Shown here one piece after another: positions 1 through 8,262 of a DNA stretch of 64,000 nucleotides. This stretch comes from UBA1422 sp041859095 (GTDB lineage: Bacteria; Bacillota; Clostridia; Peptostreptococcales; Anaerovoracaceae): assembly GCA_041859095.1 (NCBI GenBank), contig JBHEKY010000015.1, positions 67,772 to 131,771 of the forward strand, given 5' to 3'. The number at the start of each line of letters is the position of its first letter. Position 1 is the stretch's first letter. The notes under the pieces are model-generated. The model saw only the letters and a list, made by a program, of their open reading frames with translations. It was not told the origin of the DNA and searched no databases. The position numbers were made by a program, and so were the translations under genes.

Positions 1-363
1 AACGATGAATATGGCCATAATGTGGGAGACAAAGTGTTGGTTGCAATCGCTGATAAACTCAGGATGTTTTCCAGGACAACGGACAATATCGCCCGACATG
101 GCGGTGATGAGTTCACCATCCTGCTGAATGGATTAGAAGACAGAGTCGAAGCAGAAGCTGCTTTGATGCGTTTATACAAACTATATGAAGAACCGATTGT
201 GGTTGACGGGATTTCTTTTTCCATCGGACTCAGCATGGGCGTTTCGATGTACCCGGAAAATGGAGCAACCACGTTGGAATTGTTAAGCAAAGCGGATAAG
301 GCTTTATACGTCGCGAAAAGAAAAGGGAAAAACAGCATTTGGTTTGCATCGGAATCGGATTAA
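1..363 (+). CDS. GGDEF-domain diguanylate cyclase, C-terminal fragment
   Basis: This is the 3' end of a gene that begins before the window; the reading frame is open from base 1. The visible 120 residues are the second half of a GGDEF domain, which makes cyclic di-GMP from two GTP. The NDEYGHNVGD segment precedes an intact active-site GGDEF motif (RHGGDEF). An RTTD sequence sits at the usual spacing upstream of it and matches the RxxD inhibitory site, so product feedback inhibition is likely (family knowledge). The domain ends close to the stop, so any sensor domain must be N-terminal and outside the window. An intrinsic terminator follows directly. Confidence 0.93.
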   Translation, partial: NDEYGHNVGDKVLVAIADKLRMFSRTTDNIARHGGDEFTILLNGLEDRVEAEAALMRLYKLYEEPIVVDGISFSIGLSMGVSMYPENGATTLELLSKADKALYVAKRKGKNSIWFASESD

Positions 364-367
364 AGAA

Positions 368-397
368 AACCCGCTGTACAATTACAGCGGGTTTTTT
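368..397. terminator. Bidirectional intrinsic terminator between convergent genes
   Basis: An 11-bp perfect stem (368-378 with 383-393) with a 4-nt loop is followed by a T-run on the plus strand. An A-rich stretch before it gives a T-rich tail on the minus strand. It can end both the GGDEF transcript and the convergent lipoprotein operon whose last stop is at 410. Confidence 0.9.
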
Positions 398-409
398 ATT
401 GGGATGGGA

Positions 410-2083
410 TCACGGTTGATTTCTGCGACTTTGGACAGCGGAACCATCACTGGAAATAGCATTGACTGTATTGTTAAGTGTCACTGTCGTAAGTTTTGTA
501 GTGCCGGCATAAATCGTATATGTTTCGCCATCCTCCAACTTAGGACTACTCAGTACGATAGAGGAAAAGGCTTTCGTGGGTGAAAAGGTGATTACTTTAT
601 TGCCATTGGAATCCAGCATGGAAATACTAGTTCCTGCAGACATTGTGCTCTGAAAGTAAACTGTTACTGAATCTTGAGAAGATGTATCTGAAGGGGATTG
701 AGCCATGCCGGAGCTCCCGGCGATTGCTTGGGTGCCACCGGTTATCTGACAGCTTCCGTTATAATCCATAGGCGCATCTCGATCGCTTGTTGGGCCACTT
801 ACTGTAACCGTGCCTCCTGAAAATGTGATACTACCGTTGGAATCAATCCCATCTCCATCGGCATTGATAGATAGGGTGCCGCCTGAGATATTTATGATAC
901 AATCTTCATCTGCAGCAAAGTTGTCTTGCTGCGGTGCTCCAGAAGACTGGGAGGAACCGTCGTTTCCTCCCGCAGCATTTAAGCCATCATCCATTGCGAT
1001 TAGGGTGATTTCTCCACCGCTGATATTGATTTCAGTGGATTCCAATCCCTCGTAGCAGGTGCTTATATTGATTATGCCACCGGTTATATTCAAAAGTGTG
1101 TCGGAATGCATTGCATCGTCTCCGGCAGTTAATTGAAGACTCCCGCCTGTGATGTTCATATTCGCGTTGGAATGTAAGCTGTCGAAATCGCTAGTGATTG
1201 TTAAATTTCCGTTGGTGATCTGAAGCAGACTTTCTGCTTTTAGCCCGGCATCATCGGCTGTGATGTGAAAGGTCCCTCCGTCAATTGAAATCCATCCTTT
1301 TTCAAGATCAACGTCGTTATTGGACTGGAGACCATCACCTTTTGTATTAAGTGTGAACGTTCCCCCATTGATGGCAATCGAATCTCTCCCACGTAGTGCA
1401 TCGTTTGCCGCGTTGATATTGATGATGCCGCCGGTAACAACCAAATCGTCTTTGGTTTCAATGCCGTTGCCAAGTGTGCCATTGACGTTCAGAGTACCGG
1501 TGCCGTTTAGAGTCAAGTCTTTCTTGCTATAGATTGCTGCATCTTCAACATCAACTGAGGTATCCGTAGTCGTTGCTTCGCCGCCTGTAACCGAATTTGT
1601 TGTGTCTTTTTCTAGCGTGATGATGGTTTTGTCACAAGAAACCACAGAAAGAGCCGCACCATCAGAACAGGTTATGGATGCGTTATTTAAAACGATATGA
1701 ACAAGATCATCCACACCGGCTTCGACGATGATTTGACCTTCCGTCAAAACTCCGGTCAAAACATAAGTCCCTGCCTTGGTTATCTGGATTGCATTGGTTC
1801 CGGTTATAACCTTGGCACCGGCGCCTTCAACGGTAGAGGTCTTGTTGTTTAAGGTGATGGTGGTAGCATTGTTCGGATCCCAGGTTGCATCCATATCTTC
1901 AGCGCTATAGTCTACTTGTAAACTAGTTGGGGACACACCGGAAGCGGCGGTTGCGGCGGTCTCGTCTTGCTTAGCTGTTGAACATCCAACAAGAGTTATA
2001 ACGAGAAGTGCAGGGATAATCAACCCAAGAATGATAGATTTTAGTATATTACGTTTTTGATTTTGATTCATATTGCTGTTCAT
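410..2083 (-). CDS. Carbohydrate-binding beta-helix lipoprotein (Cthe_2159-like)
   Basis: This 557-residue secreted lipoprotein has a basic N-terminus, a hydrophobic stretch and a lipobox LVGC with the lipidated Cys at residue 34. The rest is built from short repeated units in which a GG turn is followed by alternating hydrophobic residues and a DDA/DDG turn (for example ADDAGLKAE, AGDDAMHSD, AMDDGLNAA). That pattern fits a right-handed parallel beta-helix of the Cthe_2159 carbohydrate-binding family (PF14262). A low-complexity Gly/Ser/Gln segment interrupts the helix about two thirds along. It is the last gene of an operon with a VTC-domain protein and a DUF4956 membrane protein. The natural ligand is unknown; polygalacturonate binding is known only for the founding member. 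An AAGGA site precedes the ATG. Confidence 0.85.
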   Translation of the reverse strand: MNSNMNQNQKRNILKSIILGLIIPALLVITLVGCSTAKQDETAATAASGVSPTSLQVDYSAEDMDATWDPNNATTITLNNKTSTVEGAGAKVITGTNAIQITKAGTYVLTGVLTEGQIIVEAGVDDLVHIVLNNASITCSDGAALSVVSCDKTIITLEKDTTNSVTGGEATTTDTSVDVEDAAIYSKKDLTLNGTGTLNVNGTLGNGIETKDDLVVTGGIININAANDALRGRDSIAINGGTFTLNTKGDGLQSNNDVDLEKGWISIDGGTFHITADDAGLKAESLLQITNGNLTITSDFDSLHSNANMNITGGSLQLTAGDDAMHSDTLLNITGGIINISTCYEGLESTEINISGGEITLIAMDDGLNAAGGNDGSSQSSGAPQQDNFAADEDCIINISGGTLSINADGDGIDSNGSITFSGGTVTVSGPTSDRDAPMDYNGSCQITGGTQAIAGSSGMAQSPSDTSSQDSVTVYFQSTMSAGTSISMLDSNGNKVITFSPTKAFSSIVLSSPKLEDGETYTIYAGTTKLTTVTLNNTVNAISSDGSAVQSRRNQP

Positions 2084-2132
2084 TACATTTTATCCTTTTC
2101 TATTTTTAAACTGACTGATATGTTCTGAATCC

Positions 2133-2816
2133 CTAAAGCTCTTCCCGGCGTTGGGAAGGCCATCCGCAGACAATAGTTAAATTACCGTTTCTACATCGAA
2201 GATCATCGATAAATGCTTTTTCAATGGTTTGATCCTTTAATACAAGCTTGTATTGTAACTCGTACAGACTACCCATATTAGTGGTTTTTACCCGCATCAG
2301 AGTCGCACCTTTCGTATATTGATCAAATAAGTCGTCAAAGAGACCTGTGTAATTGAGATTTTCAGGAATGGTAATTTTCAATTCTTTTTCTACGGTTTTT
2401 CTTTCACCAAAGTGGAATGTGTTAAGCAACATAGTAACAACTCCAATCACTATTAGGAAAAGAAAGGCGACCATAAGATAGCCCATACCGGCAGATAAGC
2501 CGACTGCCATAGCAAAGAAGATGCTACTGATTTCCCTTGCACTGCCTGGAATTGAGCGAAAGCGGACCAAACTAAATGCACCCATGACAGCCACACCGGC
2601 ACCTAGATTGCCATTTACCACCATGATGACCAATTGCACCATGGCTGGAAGCAAAACTAGGGTAACCACAAAACTCTTGGAATAGTTGTTTTTGTACATG
2701 TATGTTAGGGCAACCCCAAAACCCATGACCAAAGACGCAAGGGTGCACGCCAGCAAATAGACTGCTGAGACAGGGGATGCGGTGGATGTAAATGATTCCA
2801 GAACGCTGTTAAGCAA
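2133..2816 (-). CDS. DUF4956 integral membrane protein
   Basis: I place the start at the TTG at 2816 because an AGGAGG site (2825-2830) lies eight bases before it; an upstream in-frame ATG at 2879 has no such site and lies well inside the preceding gene. The resulting 227-residue protein has about four membrane segments in its first two thirds. The conserved loop FSLVRFRSIPGSAREIS between helices is typical of DUF4956. A soluble C-terminal domain of about 80 residues follows. The start overlaps the end of the VTC gene by 8 nt, indicating translational coupling. The family has no proven biochemical role; its frequent pairing with VTC-domain proteins suggests a joint membrane function, which is inference. 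Confidence 0.85.
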   Translation of the reverse strand: MLNSVLESFTSTASPVSAVYLLACTLASLVMGFGVALTYMYKNNYSKSFVVTLVLLPAMVQLVIMVVNGNLGAGVAVMGAFSLVRFRSIPGSAREISSIFFAMAVGLSAGMGYLMVAFLFLIVIGVVTMLLNTFHFGERKTVEKELKITIPENLNYTGLFDDLFDQYTKGATLMRVKTTNMGSLYELQYKLVLKDQTIEKAFIDDLRCRNGNLTIVCGWPSQRREEL

Positions 2817-3537
2817 TAGGAACACCTCCTTTCGTATAATCTTCATTTCCAAAAATATATGATTTATAACAATTACCATATTTCGAGTATGAAACCGGAA
2901 AAATCTCTAATTCATTTAGTGACATGGATAACCAAAGTGGCATTGGTGAGTTCATTTTGATTTCCATGAGTGTTTTATCCGGTTCCAAAACAGAACATCC
3001 ATGATTCCCAGTTGCTAAATCCAATTGGTTTGAGCGAAACAGAATATTACGGTCAAAGGTAATCCGCAGACTAGGATCATTTAGTCCCTTCAAGGCAAGC
3101 CGATCATAGGAAATGAATGCCTTAGGCGAAAGAGAATAACGTTTCATAAACCAATCAATTTCTTTGCGTATTTGGGATTGCCCAATGGACACTTGTTGAC
3201 CTGACAAGTAGGATATGGCTTTCTTATACGGGAGTGACAGCCTTCGTTTATAAACAACTCCATCCACTTTTTTCTTGAGCTCGACAAATACTTCGCTGCT
3301 GTTGATTGGTGTTTCATAACTTCTTAGCCGAAGCTTCTCTTTATAAAGTGGTTTCTCAATGGAAGCCCGGATTAATTGATAATCTTCTGTATCAAAATAT
3401 AGATTGGATATGGTGGATTTGCAAAATGCATCTTTGCAAAGACGGAAATCGATAAGGTTCATAAGGGATAGTTCCTGGGTGGGTGTTAGTAGGTATTTGA
3501 TTTCGATTCTTTTAAAATTCGCTTGGTAGTCAGACAT
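2809..3537 (-). CDS. VTC-domain protein, putative polyphosphate polymerase
   Basis: This 242-residue protein matches the VTC domain, a CYTH-superfamily tunnel fold that polymerises phosphate from ATP in yeast Vtc4. The visible residues fit: E12 and K14 in RIEIKY, K68/R70/R72 in KLRLRSY, E86 and K88 in VELKKK, and K97-R99 in YKRR, giving the basic tunnel lining. There is no SPX domain and no membrane segment, so membrane attachment would come from the DUF4956 partner encoded next. A strong AGGAGG site lies seven bases before the ATG. It is first in a three-gene minus-strand operon. Polymerase activity is inferred from fold and residues; another triphosphate-linked activity is possible. Confidence 0.82.
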   Translation of the reverse strand: MSDYQANFKRIEIKYLLTPTQELSLMNLIDFRLCKDAFCKSTISNLYFDTEDYQLIRASIEKPLYKEKLRLRSYETPINSSEVFVELKKKVDGVVYKRRLSLPYKKAISYLSGQQVSIGQSQIRKEIDWFMKRYSLSPKAFISYDRLALKGLNDPSLRITFDRNILFRSNQLDLATGNHGCSVLEPDKTLMEIKMNSPMPLWLSMSLNELEIFPVSYSKYGNCYKSYIFGNEDYTKGGVPIA

Positions 3538-3695
3538 AATGATTCCTCCTGTTTTCCTGATGGCCTAAGGTTATTCGATTTCTCTGAAATGAATCTGAAG
3601 ATTGATATATCGGCACCCCAAAGGTGTTAGCAAGACGCAAAAACAGAAAATTGTTGTACAAATACAAAATTATTGATATTTATTCAAATTAGTTG
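3538..3695. other. Divergent intergenic region between VTC operon and dap operon
   Basis: This is the upstream part of the 456-bp gap between divergent operons. It must hold the minus-strand promoter for the VTC operon, but I see only weak candidates (TTGCTA with a poor -10). The remainder of the gap, 3696-3993, is the dap promoter, lysine riboswitch and terminator listed separately. No small gene with a convincing ribosome binding site was seen. Confidence 0.5.
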
Positions 3696-3724
3696 TTGAC
3701 AGCACACAAACATTCGGGTAGAAT
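3696..3724 (+). promoter_or_regulatory. Sigma-A promoter of the dapA-dapB-lysA operon
   Basis: A perfect TTGACA (3696-3701) and a TAGAAT (3719-3724) are separated by 17 bp. Transcription would start near 3731, just before the lysine riboswitch. Confidence 0.85.
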
Positions 3725-3730
3725 CGAAAA

Positions 3731-3905
3731 CAAAGTTGATAGAGGCGCGATGGACAACAGTACATTCGGAAGGCGGCAGCCAATGAACGAGTGGAAAGGG
3801 GAAATCGCCGAAGGGCTTCGTCGGGCACGACGAGCTGCTGGGCCAGGACATAAGATGTTTTGGACTCCTGCCATATAATTGGCAGAGGCGCTATTGATGA
3901 CAACT
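3731..3905 (+). promoter_or_regulatory. Lysine riboswitch (L box)
   Basis: The leader carries the L-box signature in order: GATAGAGGCGCG at its 5' side (3738-3749), an internal AGTACATTCGG, the core GAAAGGGGAAATCGCCGAAG (3794-3813), a CTGGGCC element, the small hairpin TGCCATATAATTGGCA, and GGCGCTATT at the 3' side closing the P1 region. It is followed by a terminator hairpin and then dapA. Lysine binding is expected to favour termination, giving feedback control of DAP/lysine synthesis. This rests on recognised consensus; the fold was traced by eye only. Confidence 0.93.
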
Positions 3906-3936
3906 CAAACTGTGTTTGGCATAACCGTGTTTTTTT

Positions 3937-3966
3937 GTTGCATCGATAGGATGCAACTTTTTTTAT
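3937..3966 (+). terminator. Riboswitch-controlled intrinsic terminator before dapA
   Basis: An 8-bp stem (3937-3944 with 3950-3957) and a GATAG loop are followed by an eight-T run. Its place between the L-box aptamer and dapA makes it the expression platform of the lysine riboswitch. Confidence 0.9.
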
Positions 3967-3993
3967 TGCGAAGCACAGCGAGAGGAGAAAAAA

Positions 3994-4875
3994 ATGGAAA
4001 TTTTCAGAGGATGCGGGGTGGCGATAGTGACACCATTTCGGGAAGACGAAAGTCTGGATGAGGATCGGTTCCGAGCGCTCATCGATTGGCAGATTGAAGA
4101 AGGTATTGATGCCATCATTGCATGCGGAACCACAGGGGAGGCTTCTTGTCTGGACGATGATGAGCATGTGGAAACAATACGTTTCTGCGTGGATGTTGTA
4201 GGAGGAAGGGTTCCGGTGATTGGAGGTGCCGGAAGTAACGATACCAGACATGGAATTAATCTGGCAAAGCGAATTGAAAAAACCGGCGTAGATGGATTGT
4301 TGCTCGTAACGCCCTACTACAATAAGTGTTCGCAACAGGGTTTAATTGAGCATTATACGGCAACCGCTGATGCGGTAGATATTCCATGTCTACTTTATTC
4401 GGTACCTGGTCGAACAGGTGTCAATATCGATCCACAAACGGTAGCCAGGTTGGCAACACACCCCAATATTGTCGGCATTAAAGAGGCAAGTGGGAACATT
4501 GCACAAGTTGCAGAAATTTGCAGGCTCGTGCCAGAAGATTTTGCGGTCTATTCTGGAAATGATGATATGGTTGTGCCATTGATGTCCCTTGGTGGAATCG
4601 GATTCATTTCTGTCATCGCGAACATCATGCCACGTGAATCAGTAGAACTATCATCGAGCTTCCTGAATCATGATTTGGAACGATCCAGAACATTGCAGCT
4701 TGGTATGAAATCTTTGATTGATAGTCTTTTTGCCGATGTGAATCCAATTCCTGTGAAAGCTGCATTGGCGATGATGGGAATGATAGAACCAAACTACCGA
4801 CTACCCCTTTGTCCGCCCAGTCCGGAAGTGGCTGGTCGTATCCAAAATGAACTGAAATTGGCAGGATTGATATAG
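3994..4875 (+). CDS. dapA: 4-hydroxy-tetrahydrodipicolinate synthase
   Basis: DapA condenses pyruvate with aspartate semialdehyde, the first committed step to diaminopimelate and lysine. The 293-residue length is standard for this TIM-barrel family. Visible motifs are the GTTGE phosphate/substrate loop near residue 45, the tyrosine of TPYYNK, the Schiff-base lysine in VGIKEASGN near residue 160, and YSGNDD. An AGAGGAG site precedes the ATG. The gene is under the lysine riboswitch and nine bases from dapB, so synthesis is shut down when lysine is plentiful. Confidence 0.97.
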   Translation: MEIFRGCGVAIVTPFREDESLDEDRFRALIDWQIEEGIDAIIACGTTGEASCLDDDEHVETIRFCVDVVGGRVPVIGGAGSNDTRHGINLAKRIEKTGVDGLLLVTPYYNKCSQQGLIEHYTATADAVDIPCLLYSVPGRTGVNIDPQTVARLATHPNIVGIKEASGNIAQVAEICRLVPEDFAVYSGNDDMVVPLMSLGGIGFISVIANIMPRESVELSSSFLNHDLERSRTLQLGMKSLIDSLFADVNPIPVKAALAMMGMIEPNYRLPLCPPSPEVAGRIQNELKLAGLI

Positions 4876-4884
4876 GAGAAGAAC

Positions 4885-5601
4885 ATGATTGATATAATTT
4901 TACATGGATGTCATGGTAAAATGGGAAGAACAGTGGCCACGTCTGTGGAACATTTTCCGGAGCTGAATATTACCTATGGCGTAGACAGAAATCTTTCAAC
5001 AATCCATTCCTTTCCAGTATATTCTACTATCGCGGACGGACCAAATACCGGAGATGTGATTATTGATTTTTCCAGTCACGATGCCATCCCGGATTTATTG
5101 GATTTTGCAAAAGCGCGGCAGCTGCCTTTGGTACTGGCATCCACAGGATTGACCCAAGCAGAGCAGAATCAAATCCAAGAAGCCTCACAGCAAATCCCGA
5201 TTTTTCAAGCACCAAATTTTTCAATCGGAATCAATTTGCTGGCTGCGTGCATTGAATTGATTCTTCCGGTTCTTGAACAAACTTTTGATTTAGAAATCAT
5301 TGACAAGCATCACCGAGAGAAAAAGGACGCCCCCAGTGGCACCGCTTTACAACTTGCAGCAGTGGCGAAAGCATGTAGTTCAGCTGGAAAGGAAGTTGGA
5401 ATCACATCCCTTCGAGCGGGTACAATACCCGGTGAACACACGGTTATTTTCGCCGGTCCGGATGAAGTCATCGAACTGAAGCACACCGCCATGTCCCGTG
5501 ATATATTTGCAGAAGGCGCACTAAAGGCTGCGATTTTCATTGTGGGCAAGCCACCGGGAAAATATGACATGAAGGATTTGATTCAAGGATTATCAAATTG
5601 A
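4885..5601 (+). CDS. dapB: 4-hydroxy-tetrahydrodipicolinate reductase
   Basis: DapB reduces the DapA product with NAD(P)H to tetrahydrodipicolinate. The N-terminal nucleotide-binding loop GCHGKMG follows the first strand. The substrate motif KKDAPSGTAL and the histidine pair in DKHHREKK occupy the expected place near residues 140-155. At 238 residues it is slightly short for the family, but no motif is missing. It is second in the riboswitch-controlled dapA-dapB-lysA operon, with a GGAG site before the ATG. Confidence 0.96.
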   Translation: MIDIILHGCHGKMGRTVATSVEHFPELNITYGVDRNLSTIHSFPVYSTIADGPNTGDVIIDFSSHDAIPDLLDFAKARQLPLVLASTGLTQAEQNQIQEASQQIPIFQAPNFSIGINLLAACIELILPVLEQTFDLEIIDKHHREKKDAPSGTALQLAAVAKACSSAGKEVGITSLRAGTIPGEHTVIFAGPDEVIELKHTAMSRDIFAEGALKAAIFIVGKPPGKYDMKDLIQGLSN

Positions 5602-5638
5602 GGAATTACAGTGACGAAAAAAAGGAAAGAGGAACAAA

Positions 5639-6913
5639 ATGTATCAGATAAAGGATCATGAACTGTTCGTTGACGATATCAGCACTGAATCACTGGCACA
5701 AAAATATGGAACCCCTGTGATGATATTCAGTGAAGATTCAATCCGAAACAAGATTGGTGAGCTTAGGGAGCAGTTTCTGAATAAGTATAACAATGTAAGG
5801 GCAGCTTACGCCGGAAAGGCATTTCTGCCCATTGCACTATGTAAAGTGCTAGAAGAGGAAGGTTTATGCCTAGATGTCGTCTCCGGAGGAGAACTTTATA
5901 CGGCGCTGAAAGCCGGCTTTCCGGTAGAGCGTATTGAATTCAATGGAAACAACAAGTCCGCCGAAGAGATCAATATGGCGGTAAAAAGTGGGGTTGGACG
6001 TATTATCATTGATGGTGCGGATGAAATTGAATTGATAGAAGAAGCTTGTAGCGCATCGGGCAAAAAGATCAAAGCGTTAATCCGAATATCCCCAGGAGTT
6101 GATTCCCATACCCATCAATTCATTTCCACAGGAAATGTTGATTCGAAATTTGGCATTCCACTTCATGGAGGAATGCTGGAACAGGTTTTTTTGAGAGTTC
6201 GGGCATCAAAATATGTTGATCTTCTGGGATTTCATATGCATATAGGATCACAATTGCATGAAAATGCTACTTATCTTCAGGCAGTGGAAGTTGTTCTTCA
6301 AATTCTGTCGGATTTTAAAAATCGATTCGGCTTTACGACGCAGGAAATCAATATTGGTGGCGGATTCGGTATCCGTTATACCGATGAAGATCAGGCAAAG
6401 CCATATTCGTTCTTTCTGGACCCAATCATGGACTTGATTGAGGCTTGGTCGGTTAAAAACGGCTGTGATAGGCCAACAGTAGCCATCGAGCCAGGAAGAA
6501 GTATTGTTGCCAATGCCGGGGCAACCTTGTACCGGGTTGGTGCCATCAAAGACATTTCCGGTGTGCGCAAATATGTTTCAGTAGACGGTGGAATGACGGA
6601 CAATATCCGTACCGCATTATATGATTCTCGGTATGAATGTCATATCAATTCCATTTCAACTCAGGAGGAAATTGTTACAGTCTGTGGCAAGTGTTGTGAA
6701 TCCGGTGACATCCTGGTTCGGGATGTGTCACTAAGGTCTCCGAGACGTGGCGACCTGCTGACAATTTATTCAACCGGCGCTTATTGTTTTCCTATGGCAA
6801 GCAATTATAACAAAACACCTTTGCTTCCCGTGGTGTTTATTCGCGATGGGGTAGACCGGTTGGTGGTGCGTCGGCAAACCATTGAAGAACTATTGGAAAG
6901 AGAAATGAATTAA
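5639..6913 (+). CDS. lysA: Diaminopimelate decarboxylase
   Basis: LysA is a PLP enzyme that decarboxylates meso-diaminopimelate to lysine. This 424-residue fold-type III protein shows the PLP lysine in AAYAGKAF (instead of the more common YAxKAN), the HMHIGSQ strand, the glycine-rich phosphate loop INIGGGFG, EPGRSIV, and the second-subunit active-site cysteine in CCESGD. An AAAGAGGAAC site precedes the ATG. It ends the lysine-feedback operon. Genes between tetrahydrodipicolinate and meso-DAP are not in the window, so the aminotransferase, acetylase or dehydrogenase branch cannot be told. Confidence 0.96.
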   Translation: MYQIKDHELFVDDISTESLAQKYGTPVMIFSEDSIRNKIGELREQFLNKYNNVRAAYAGKAFLPIALCKVLEEEGLCLDVVSGGELYTALKAGFPVERIEFNGNNKSAEEINMAVKSGVGRIIIDGADEIELIEEACSASGKKIKALIRISPGVDSHTHQFISTGNVDSKFGIPLHGGMLEQVFLRVRASKYVDLLGFHMHIGSQLHENATYLQAVEVVLQILSDFKNRFGFTTQEINIGGGFGIRYTDEDQAKPYSFFLDPIMDLIEAWSVKNGCDRPTVAIEPGRSIVANAGATLYRVGAIKDISGVRKYVSVDGGMTDNIRTALYDSRYECHINSISTQEEIVTVCGKCCESGDILVRDVSLRSPRRGDLLTIYSTGAYCFPMASNYNKTPLLPVVFIRDGVDRLVVRRQTIEELLEREMN

Positions 6914-6989
6914 ACAAATCCTACCGAGATATGGAACCCTTAAGCACGTTAATACACCTCCGAGGAAGATCAACTTCAATGGGCGGCAG

Positions 6990-7018
6990 GCATCCACAAC
7001 CTAAATAGGGGGGGATGC
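6990..7018 (+). other. Hairpin in the lysA-msrA gap
   Basis: In the 193-bp gap a hairpin can form from GCATCC (6990-6995) with GGATGC (7013-7018), enclosing a second short stem CCTA/TAGG. No T-run follows, so it is not an ordinary terminator. It could stabilise the 3' end of the dap transcript or be a remnant. No reading frame in the gap looks like a gene. Confidence 0.35.
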
Positions 7019-7025
7019 TAAAATG

Positions 7026-7054
7026 TTGACAAATAATTCATGTTTCTATACTAT
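7026..7054 (+). promoter_or_regulatory. Sigma-A promoter of msrA-msrB
   Basis: TTGACA (7026-7031) and TACTAT (7049-7054) are separated by 17 bp, placing the start of transcription about 45 bases before msrA. Confidence 0.8.
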
Positions 7055-7106
7055 AAAACTATACTATTTATGCTGTATTATAGCATTGTAGGAAGGTGGA
7101 ACGGTT

Positions 7107-7622
7107 ATGAAAACTCAGAAAGAAATCTATTTGGCCGGCGGCTGTTTTTGGGGATTAGAGAAGTATTTGTCTTTGATTCCCGGTGTGGTATCTACTGAAG
7201 TTGGATATGCTAATGGAAGGACACAGTCACCTAGCTATGAGGATGTATGTTATAGAAATACCGGGCATGCAGAAACTGTGAAGGTTATTTATGATCCAAC
7301 GCAAATCAGCTTATCCTTTCTGCTATCTCAATTTTTTGATGTTATCGACCCTGTAGCAATAAACAGGCAAGGGAATGATGTGGGAAGCCAGTATCGAACA
7401 GGGATCTATTTTGTTATCCCTGAGGATGAAACAGTAATCAGAACATCCATTCAAGCTCTACAAGATAGATTTGATAGGCCTATTGCAATCGAGATTACGC
7501 CCCTTGTACATTTTACTGCTGCAGAAGACTATCATCAAAAATATCTGGATCATAATCCGGGTGGATATTGCCACATCGGAAAAGAAAAATTCTCGAAAGC
7601 CGAAAAGGCAGTAGAAAAGTAA
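7107..7622 (+). CDS. msrA: Peptide-methionine (S)-S-oxide reductase MsrA
   Basis: MsrA repairs the S epimer of oxidised methionine in proteins. The catalytic GCFWG motif is at residues 12-16, with the nucleophile Cys13. A second cysteine in GGYCH near the C-terminus can act in recycling. The 171-residue length is normal. A GGAAGGTGG site precedes the ATG, and a good promoter lies upstream. The gene is followed after 18 bases by msrB, so both methionine sulfoxide epimers are handled from one transcript. Confidence 0.96.
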   Translation: MKTQKEIYLAGGCFWGLEKYLSLIPGVVSTEVGYANGRTQSPSYEDVCYRNTGHAETVKVIYDPTQISLSFLLSQFFDVIDPVAINRQGNDVGSQYRTGIYFVIPEDETVIRTSIQALQDRFDRPIAIEITPLVHFTAAEDYHQKYLDHNPGGYCHIGKEKFSKAEKAVEK

Positions 7623-7640
7623 ACAATGGAGGACATCACC

Positions 7641-8120
7641 ATGGAGCAAAACCCACCAATTGCTAAAAAACCACCGATAGAGAAGAAATCCAAAGAGGAG
7701 CTTAAAAAAATCCTCACGCCGGAACAGTTTGAGGTAACGCAGAACAGCGATACTGAACCGCCTTTCAGCAACGAATATCATGATTTGTTTCAAGAAGGTA
7801 TTTATGTAGACATTACATCGGGAGAACCACTGTTTGTATCGACAGATAAGTTTGACTCCGGCTGTGGTTGGCCAAGCTTTTCAAAGCCTCTGAAAGATGA
7901 TTTAATCGTTGAAAAGGAGGATAACTCCCTTTTACGGAGACGTATTGAAGTTAGAAGCAGGTTTGCTGATGCTCATTTAGGGCATGTGTTCACTGATGGA
8001 CCAAAAGAAATGGGTGGTCTTCGATATTGCATCAACGGAGCTTCTTTGCGCTTTGTGCCTAAAGAAGAGATGGAGGAGCAAGGTTACGGAGAATGGCTGA
8101 AGGATTTGGAACGAAAATGA
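7641..8120 (+). CDS. msrB: Peptide-methionine (R)-S-oxide reductase MsrB
   Basis: MsrB reduces the R epimer of methionine sulfoxide. I chose the ATG at 7641, giving 159 residues, because a GGAGG site lies eight bases before it; an ATG at 7626 overlaps that site. Family motifs are EPPFSNEY, SGCGWPSF, HLGHVFTDGP and the catalytic cysteine in LRYCINGASL. The two CxxC pairs that bind structural zinc in many MsrB proteins are replaced (YVDITSGEPL and RSRFADAHLGH), so this is the zinc-free form. A short charged N-terminal extension precedes the fold. Confidence 0.95.
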   Translation: MEQNPPIAKKPPIEKKSKEELKKILTPEQFEVTQNSDTEPPFSNEYHDLFQEGIYVDITSGEPLFVSTDKFDSGCGWPSFSKPLKDDLIVEKEDNSLLRRRIEVRSRFADAHLGHVFTDGPKEMGGLRYCINGASLRFVPKEEMEEQGYGEWLKDLERK

Positions 8121-8217
8121 GTTGACGGTTATCATCATAGCATGTTATATTCAAATACGAAGCATCAGCCAAGAAGGTTGAAAACACACGATATTATTTT
8201 ATCATTTTAAATGGGAC

Positions 8218-8262
8218 GAACCCGGAAACATATCAGAAGGTATGGGTTTTGGGTTCTTTTTT
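8218..8262 (+). terminator. Attenuator-type terminator just before cbiM
   Basis: GAACCC (8218-8223) pairs with GGGTTC (8251-8256) around an inner AAAC-ATA/TAT-GTTT stem, followed by six T. It ends one base before the AGGAGG of cbiM, so it would stop transcription before the first gene unless refolded. A possible promoter (TTGACG with TTATAT, 17 bp spacing, from 8122) gives a leader of roughly 100 nt. A ligand-sensing leader is likely, but I cannot assign a class. Confidence 0.7.

Noticed and set aside
410..2083. Repeated DNA units in the lipoprotein gene as a CRISPR or satellite array
   Set aside because: The repetition is at the protein level (beta-helix turns), and the DNA units are diverged and in frame.
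3879..4061. Short plus-strand frame beginning in the riboswitch 3' end
   Set aside because: It crosses the terminator and overlaps dapA in another frame with no ribosome binding site.
3670..4335. Long open frame on the minus strand (221 codons) across the dap leader and dapA start
   Set aside because: It is antisense to the lysine riboswitch and dapA, has no ribosome binding site or recognisable domain, and its residues look random.
8121..8262. Cobalamin riboswitch upstream of cbiM
   Set aside because: The leader is too short and lacks a recognisable B12-box core; I keep only the attenuator call.
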